Source: an uncultured Porphyromonadaceae bacterium
GTDB taxonomy: Bacteria > Bacteroidota > Bacteroidia > Bacteroidales > Muribaculaceae
DNA length: 6,627 bases
NCBI GenBank assembly: GCA_947175455.1
Contig: CAMWMW010000098.1
Location: 1 to 6,627 of the forward strand
Reading direction: 5' to 3'
Below are positions 1 through 6,627 of this stretch, one piece after another (the first letter of the stretch is position 1; the number at the start of each line of letters is the position of its first letter). The position numbers and the translations under genes are program-made. The notes under the pieces are model-generated. The model made no database searches. It was given only the letters and a program-made list of their open reading frames with translations, and was not told where the DNA came from.

Positions 1-313
1 AGATGTAGAGGCGGTCAAGGCTCTTGATATAGACTACATAGGCATCGGTCCATAGCGGTTCACTGAAACCAAAAAGAATCTTGCCCCGACTCTCGGCATT
101 GAAGGTATCGGTTCAATATGCGGCAATATGCATGAAAGAGAGATAAACATCGCGACAGTCGCAGTGGGAGGAATACTGCCTGAAGATGTCGCTCCGCTTA
201 TGGAAAGCGGAGTCAACGGCATCGCTGTCAGCGGTGCGATAGCATTTGCTCCCGATATTAAAGCGGCTACAGAAGAGTTTCTGCGGTTGCTGGAACCATA
301 TGAAAAGAAATAA
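1..313 (+). pseudogene. thiE: thiE 3' part, thiamin-phosphate synthase, interrupted by an in-frame amber stop
   Basis: ThiE joins HMP-diphosphate to thiazole phosphate to give thiamin phosphate in the cytoplasm. The reading frame (codons from base 2) gives a DYIGIGP segment, then TAG at 53-55, then RFTETKKNLAPTLGIEG, the VAVGGI strand and the SGAI phosphate-binding segment near the C-terminus, ending in TAA at 311-313. This is the normal ThiE C-terminal half, and the 5' part lies outside the window. The amber codon replaces the residue between GP and RFT in the family's GPxRFT/GPIYPT motif, where a hydrophobic residue is usual. The 85 codons after it carry no other stop or frameshift, so the lesion is a single codon. 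The nearest in-frame ATG after it (128) would give only 61 residues, too little of the TIM barrel to work alone. TTG, TGG, TAC or TAT could each become TAG by one base change. Family assignment is sure; whether the gene is dead, read through or misread is open. Confidence 0.82.
53..55 (+). other. in-frame TAG within the conserved thiE GPxRFT motif
   Basis: The codons around it read GGT CCA TAG CGG TTC ACT, i.e. G-P-stop-R-F-T. TAG also ends thiC (2849-2851), thiH (4015-4017) and sod (4690-4692), so it works as a stop in this genome. No stem-loop or other recoding signal was recognised directly downstream. Confidence 0.9.
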
Positions 314-329
314 CAACTACATTTGATTT

Positions 330-4017
<3,688 letters not shown>

Positions 4018-4045
4018 TGAAACATTGACACACATATTTTGTTAT

Positions 4046-4073
4046 ATAAGGAGAGGAATCTTCCTCTCCTTAT
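4046..4073 (+). terminator. perfect 13-bp inverted repeat after thiH, possible thi operon terminator
   Basis: Two exact complementary 13-nt arms (4046-4058 and 4061-4073, core AAGGAGAGG/CCTCTCCTT) are separated by 2 nt; a realistic fold is 11 bp with a 6-nt loop. It starts 25 nt after the second stop codon of thiH. The downstream run (tgcattta) is only moderately T-rich, so termination may be partial. It also lies only 34 nt before the sod ATG, so it could be part of a sod 5' leader instead. Confidence 0.6.
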
Positions 4074-4107
4074 TGCATTTATGTTAAACATATTAAACAG
4101 AATATTT

Positions 4108-4692
4108 ATGAAGTTCACACAACCCCGATTGCCATATTCGCCCGATGCCCTCGCACCCGTAATCTCCGCGAATACAATAGATTTCCATTATGGGAAACAT
4201 GAAAAGGCGTACATCGACACTCTAAACACCCTCATTGAAGGTACCCCGTTCAATGAAATGTCGCTCGAAGAGATTATATGCAAGAGTGACGGCAAACTCT
4301 TCAACAATGCCTCACAGGCATGGAACCACATATTCTATTTCTTCCAGTTTTCCCCTAATGGTCTTAAGGAACCTGCGGGAGAATTAAGGAAACAGATTGA
4401 AGACCAGTTTGAAAGCGTGGAGGCATTCAAGAAAAAATTCGAGGAAGCCGGCGCCACACTCTTCGGTTCCGGATGGGTATGGCTGTCTGCCGATGACAAA
4501 GGCACTCTCTTCATCACCCAGGGTGGCAACGCATCAAACCCGATGACCCAGGGGCTGAAGCCGATACTGACGTTCGATGTATGGGAACACGCATATTACC
4601 TTGATTATCAAAACCGGAGAGCCGATTATCTACATTCTCTCTGGGATATCGTAGACTGGGACATCATAGGGATTCGTTATGGAAATGAATAG
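4108..4692 (+). CDS. sodB: superoxide dismutase, Fe/cambialistic (Fe/Mn) type
   Basis: It converts superoxide to oxygen and hydrogen peroxide in the cytoplasm, protecting iron-sulfur enzymes such as ThiC and ThiH in an anaerobe exposed to oxygen. With the start at 4108 it has 194 residues, the usual bacterial Fe-SOD length. All four metal ligands are at canonical spacing: His27 (IDFHYGKH), His74 (QAWNH), Asp157 and His161 (FDVWEHAYY). Gln70, before AWNH, is the Fe-SOD-type outer-sphere glutamine. The C-terminal DYQNRRADYL and IVDWDII blocks are typical. The frame is open to ATGs at 4039 and 4081, but only the 4108 start gives the family N-terminus (MKFTQPRLPYSPDAL). The 4039 start would translate the hairpin. 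There is no signal peptide. The metal preference (Fe only or Fe/Mn) cannot be settled from sequence alone. It is a lone gene between two hairpins and probably has its own promoter, which I could not identify. Confidence 0.96.
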   Translation: MKFTQPRLPYSPDALAPVISANTIDFHYGKHEKAYIDTLNTLIEGTPFNEMSLEEIICKSDGKLFNNASQAWNHIFYFFQFSPNGLKEPAGELRKQIEDQFESVEAFKKKFEEAGATLFGSGWVWLSADDKGTLFITQGGNASNPMTQGLKPILTFDVWEHAYYLDYQNRRADYLHSLWDIVDWDIIGIRYGNE

Positions 4693-4711
4693 AAATTACA
4701 ATGTATAAACT

Positions 4712-4755
4712 GCAAACGAAACCCATGCCGGAGTTCCGGCATGGGTTTCGTTTGC
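4712..4755. terminator. bidirectional intrinsic terminator between sod and the convergent phosphodiesterase gene
   Basis: Arms 4712-4731 and 4736-4755 are exact reverse complements (20 bp, no mismatch) around an AGTT loop. The inner stem is GC-rich (CATGCCGG/CCGGCATG) and the outer stem is A-rich on one side and T-rich on the other (AAACGAAACCC/GGGTTTCGTTT), so a U-rich 3' arm forms from either strand. It begins 20 nt after the sod stop and 34 nt beyond the end of the opposing gene, as expected for a shared terminator of converging genes. Confidence 0.85.
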
Positions 4756-4788
4756 GAACTTGTCGCTATAGATTGTGTGTTTTCTACG

Positions 4789-5550
4789 TTATTTGAGCAT
4801 CTGCTGCAGACGTTCCGGTTCATTGGTGGTGATGTAGTCAACGCCCTGCTCGATACACCATTTCATGTCTTCAGGCTCGTTTACTGTCCATACGTTGACT
4901 TCAAGACCTTTGTCGTGACATTCCTTGATCCACTCGGGATGCTTCTTCATCACCTTTAGTGAATAGTCGATGCCCGCTCCCTTGGCAAACTTTATCTGAC
5001 AAGGAACATAATCGCCGTTAAGGAAATAGACTTTAGCTCCCTTGGGTGCTGCCTTCACATACTGCTTGAAGGCATCTTTAGAGAAAACTATATAGTCGGT
5101 CCGGTCTTCGAGACCAAATTTCTTTACCATCTCGATTGTCTTTTTCACAGCCTCTTTCTCACGCGCACGGCTGTCATGAGTCTTAAGCTCCAGCACAAGG
5201 CGCGTCTTCAGCCCCTGGGCGGTCTTCAGATATTCTTCAAGAGTCGGAATGTTCTCACCGTTCGAGAGTTTCTGCTTACGCACTTCCGCTGCCGGTGTGC
5301 GCTGAATCTCGACCCCGTTTATTGTAGGATCATGATTGACAAAAATAACATTGTCCGGAGTCATCCACACATCAAATTCAGAAGCATAGCAACCGATAGA
5401 GTCTGCTTTTACCAATGAACGGATTGAATTCTGCGAAGCTCCTGCCGTATTCCAATAACCGCGATGAGCTATTACCTTCGGCTTGGCTGCCTGAAGGGCA
5501 AATGTTCCGGCGAACACAGCCGCCGCAATCAACATAATACTTTTTCTCAT
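4789..5550 (-). CDS. secreted glycerophosphodiester phosphodiesterase
   Basis: The family hydrolyses glycerophosphodiesters to sn-glycerol 3-phosphate and an alcohol. The 253-residue protein starts with a signal peptide (MRKS, hydrophobic stretch about 5-19, likely cleavage around LQA-A at 19-22). There is no lipobox cysteine, so a periplasmic or exported soluble protein is expected. The GDPD fold is clear: VIAHRGYW with His29-Arg30, SEFDVWMTPDN with Glu58 and Asp60, FVNHDPT with catalytic His73, LVLELKTH with Glu121 and Lys123, and near the end VNVWTVNEPEDM followed by GVDYITTNEPERL, the normal last barrel strands. His29 and His73 are the usual acid/base pair; Glu58, Asp60 and Glu121 are the likely metal ligands. 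It begins 13 nt after the GH31 stop, so it is probably co-transcribed with that gene. Its real substrate could be deacylated phospholipid or a glycerophosphate-decorated glycan; the sequence does not say which. Confidence 0.93.
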   Translation of the reverse strand: MRKSIMLIAAAVFAGTFALQAAKPKVIAHRGYWNTAGASQNSIRSLVKADSIGCYASEFDVWMTPDNVIFVNHDPTINGVEIQRTPAAEVRKQKLSNGENIPTLEEYLKTAQGLKTRLVLELKTHDSRAREKEAVKKTIEMVKKFGLEDRTDYIVFSKDAFKQYVKAAPKGAKVYFLNGDYVPCQIKFAKGAGIDYSLKVMKKHPEWIKECHDKGLEVNVWTVNEPEDMKWCIEQGVDYITTNEPERLQQMLK

Positions 5551-5563
5551 GATATCGTATGTT

Positions 5564-6627
5564 TTAGATTGAATATTCCACCATTACTTTCTTACGGACA
5601 TCCGTCTCGGGTATCTCAATGACAGGATTGCCGCTTTCATCAACAGAAACCTTGCGTTTTTTGCCATTCACCTTCACTCCGGCTTTCACATCGGCTCCCG
5701 GAATACAGACCTTGTAAGAACGCTTTTCGATGCATCCGTCATAAGTGCCTTCTGCCGGATTCACTGTTATTGTGGCATTATTCCCTTTTTGCGAATAATT
5801 AAGTTTTGTAACCGAATATTTCCCTTTTGTATAGTCAAGGCTGATACCGTCGTCCTCATAAAGTTCAAATGTGTTGTCCGCATCGGCACCTGCCGGATAA
5901 ACCGTCAGTTCAAGTTTTGTCAGAGGTGTTGTGGCAGGTCGCGATGTATAGGGTTGCATGGCGAGTATGTGTCCGCCTCTTACATACAACGGAAACTCAT
6001 CAAGAGGCTTGGCGATGTCTTGGGTCTGACCGCCGTCAAAACGCTCGCCGGTGAAATAGTCATACCATACTTCTCCCTTCGGGAACCACACCTTCTGTGA
6101 GGCAACTTTGTTCTCTCCTGTTCCCGGAGATGTTATAGGAGCTGCCATGAGAACATCACCGAACATGAACTGCTGCGGCTGGTCAAAAGATTCTTTCTGG
6201 TTTCCGAAATCAATAAACATAGACCTGTTCAGAGGAACCATAGTGTTGTGCGTATGCCATACATTACTGTAAATATAAGGCATCAGCTGCGAACGGAAAT
6301 GATACATCCTGCGCATTGCCTCCGTTTCCTTCTTTCCACTTATCCAGGGACGGCGGTCAAGTTTCTTGTCTTTTGTCGAGTGCACTCTCAAAGCCGCCGA
6401 TAACGCTCCGAACTGAGTCCAGCGTGTGGTAAGCTCCGGATTCGGTTCTCCGCGAAAACCGCCTATGTCGTGTGCCCAGTAATAGCAACCGCCCTGACCT
6501 GAACATGCCGTGAGCTTCACTTCAAAAGCCAGCATCTGCCAATTTGCCTGCGCGTCACCGGAGAACTGGATGGGATGTCTGTGGTCTCCCCACCCTGCCC
6601 AACGGCTATAACCGGCTCCTCGTTTCC
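5564..6627 (-). CDS. GH31 family alpha-glycosidase, C-terminal part (5' end beyond the window)
   Basis: GH31 enzymes cleave alpha-glucosides or alpha-xylosides with retention. The frame stays open to the right edge, giving 353 visible residues. It enters in the catalytic barrel: SRWAGWGDHRHPIQFSGD matches the family segment carrying the acid/base Asp (codon 6554-6556, in FSGD). Next come YYWAHDIGGF (HDIGGF at 6452-6469), LRVHSTKDKKLDRRPW, LMPYIYSN, and the post-barrel beta-domains with VWFPKGEVWYDYFTGE, FPLYVRGGHILAMQP and FELYEDDG, typical of the GH31 C-terminal (DUF5110-like) region. The nucleophile Asp and any signal peptide lie upstream, outside the window. The ATG at 6535 is internal and not the start. 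The RVHST...RRPW pattern leans towards alpha-glucosidase, but the specificity is not decidable here. It sits directly upstream of the secreted phosphodiesterase. Confidence 0.93.
   Translation of the reverse strand, partial: KRGAGYSRWAGWGDHRHPIQFSGDAQANWQMLAFEVKLTACSGQGGCYYWAHDIGGFRGEPNPELTTRWTQFGALSAALRVHSTKDKKLDRRPWISGKKETEAMRRMYHFRSQLMPYIYSNVWHTHNTMVPLNRSMFIDFGNQKESFDQPQQFMFGDVLMAAPITSPGTGENKVASQKVWFPKGEVWYDYFTGERFDGGQTQDIAKPLDEFPLYVRGGHILAMQPYTSRPATTPLTKLELTVYPAGADADNTFELYEDDGISLDYTKGKYSVTKLNYSQKGNNATITVNPAEGTYDGCIEKRSYKVCIPGADVKAGVKVNGKKRKVSVDESGNPVIEIPETDVRKKVMVEYSI

Noticed and set aside
128..313. A stand-alone 61-residue ORF starting at the ATG at 128
   Set aside because: It is the in-frame C-terminal piece of ThiE after the amber codon; its sequence aligns with the last barrel strands and not with an independent small protein.
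1..313. Stop-codon reassignment (TAG as sense) to explain the thiE stop
   Set aside because: thiC, thiH and sod all end naturally in TAG with proteins of family-normal length.
4025..4048. TTGACA followed by TATATA as a sod promoter
   Set aside because: The spacer is only 12 nt for a sigma70-type promoter, and the Bacteroidetes TTG/TAnnTTTG spacing does not fit either; not strong enough to annotate.
4039..4107. Longer N-terminus for superoxide dismutase
   Set aside because: It would translate through the inverted repeat, and the family N-terminus begins at MKFTQPRLPYSP (4108).

Overview
The window looks like chromosomal DNA from a Bacteroidales bacterium. A gut lineage such as Muribaculaceae or Bacteroides is likely, but the family cannot be settled from this sequence. 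The clues are the gene order thiE-thiG-thiC-thiH, the absence of Shine-Dalgarno sequences in front of starts, a Bacteroidetes-style iron/cambialistic superoxide dismutase, and a glycan-type GH31 glycosidase with a secreted phosphodiesterase. No mobile element, CRISPR array, tRNA or rRNA was seen.

Plus strand, 1-4017: the distal part of a thiamin biosynthesis operon. It holds the 3' end of thiE (thiamin-phosphate synthase), then complete thiG (thiazole synthase), thiC (HMP-phosphate synthase) and thiH (tyrosine lyase, which makes dehydroglycine for the thiazole). ThiC makes the pyrimidine half, ThiH and ThiG make the thiazole half, and ThiE joins them. The genes are tightly packed: 16 nt between thiE and thiG, 35 nt between thiG and thiC, and a 13-nt overlap of thiC with thiH. 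The outstanding anomaly is an in-frame TAG (53-55) inside the conserved GPxRFT segment of thiE, with perfectly normal ThiE sequence on both sides. TAG is also the natural stop of thiC, thiH and sod here, so the codon is not reassigned. thiE is therefore either freshly broken, read through, or carries a sequence error.

Plus strand, 4018-4755: a 13-bp perfect inverted repeat follows thiH, then a monocistronic superoxide dismutase gene (4108-4692), then a 20-bp perfect hairpin that probably ends transcription from both sides. thiF, often found after thiH in Bacteroides-type thi operons, is not next in line.

Minus strand, 6627-4789: the C-terminal part of a GH31 alpha-glycosidase that runs in from beyond the right edge, followed 13 nt later by a complete secreted glycerophosphodiester phosphodiesterase. 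They look co-transcribed and converge on sod. Everything except the thiE stop is ordinary core or glycan metabolism; I see no evidence of an undescribed multi-gene system.
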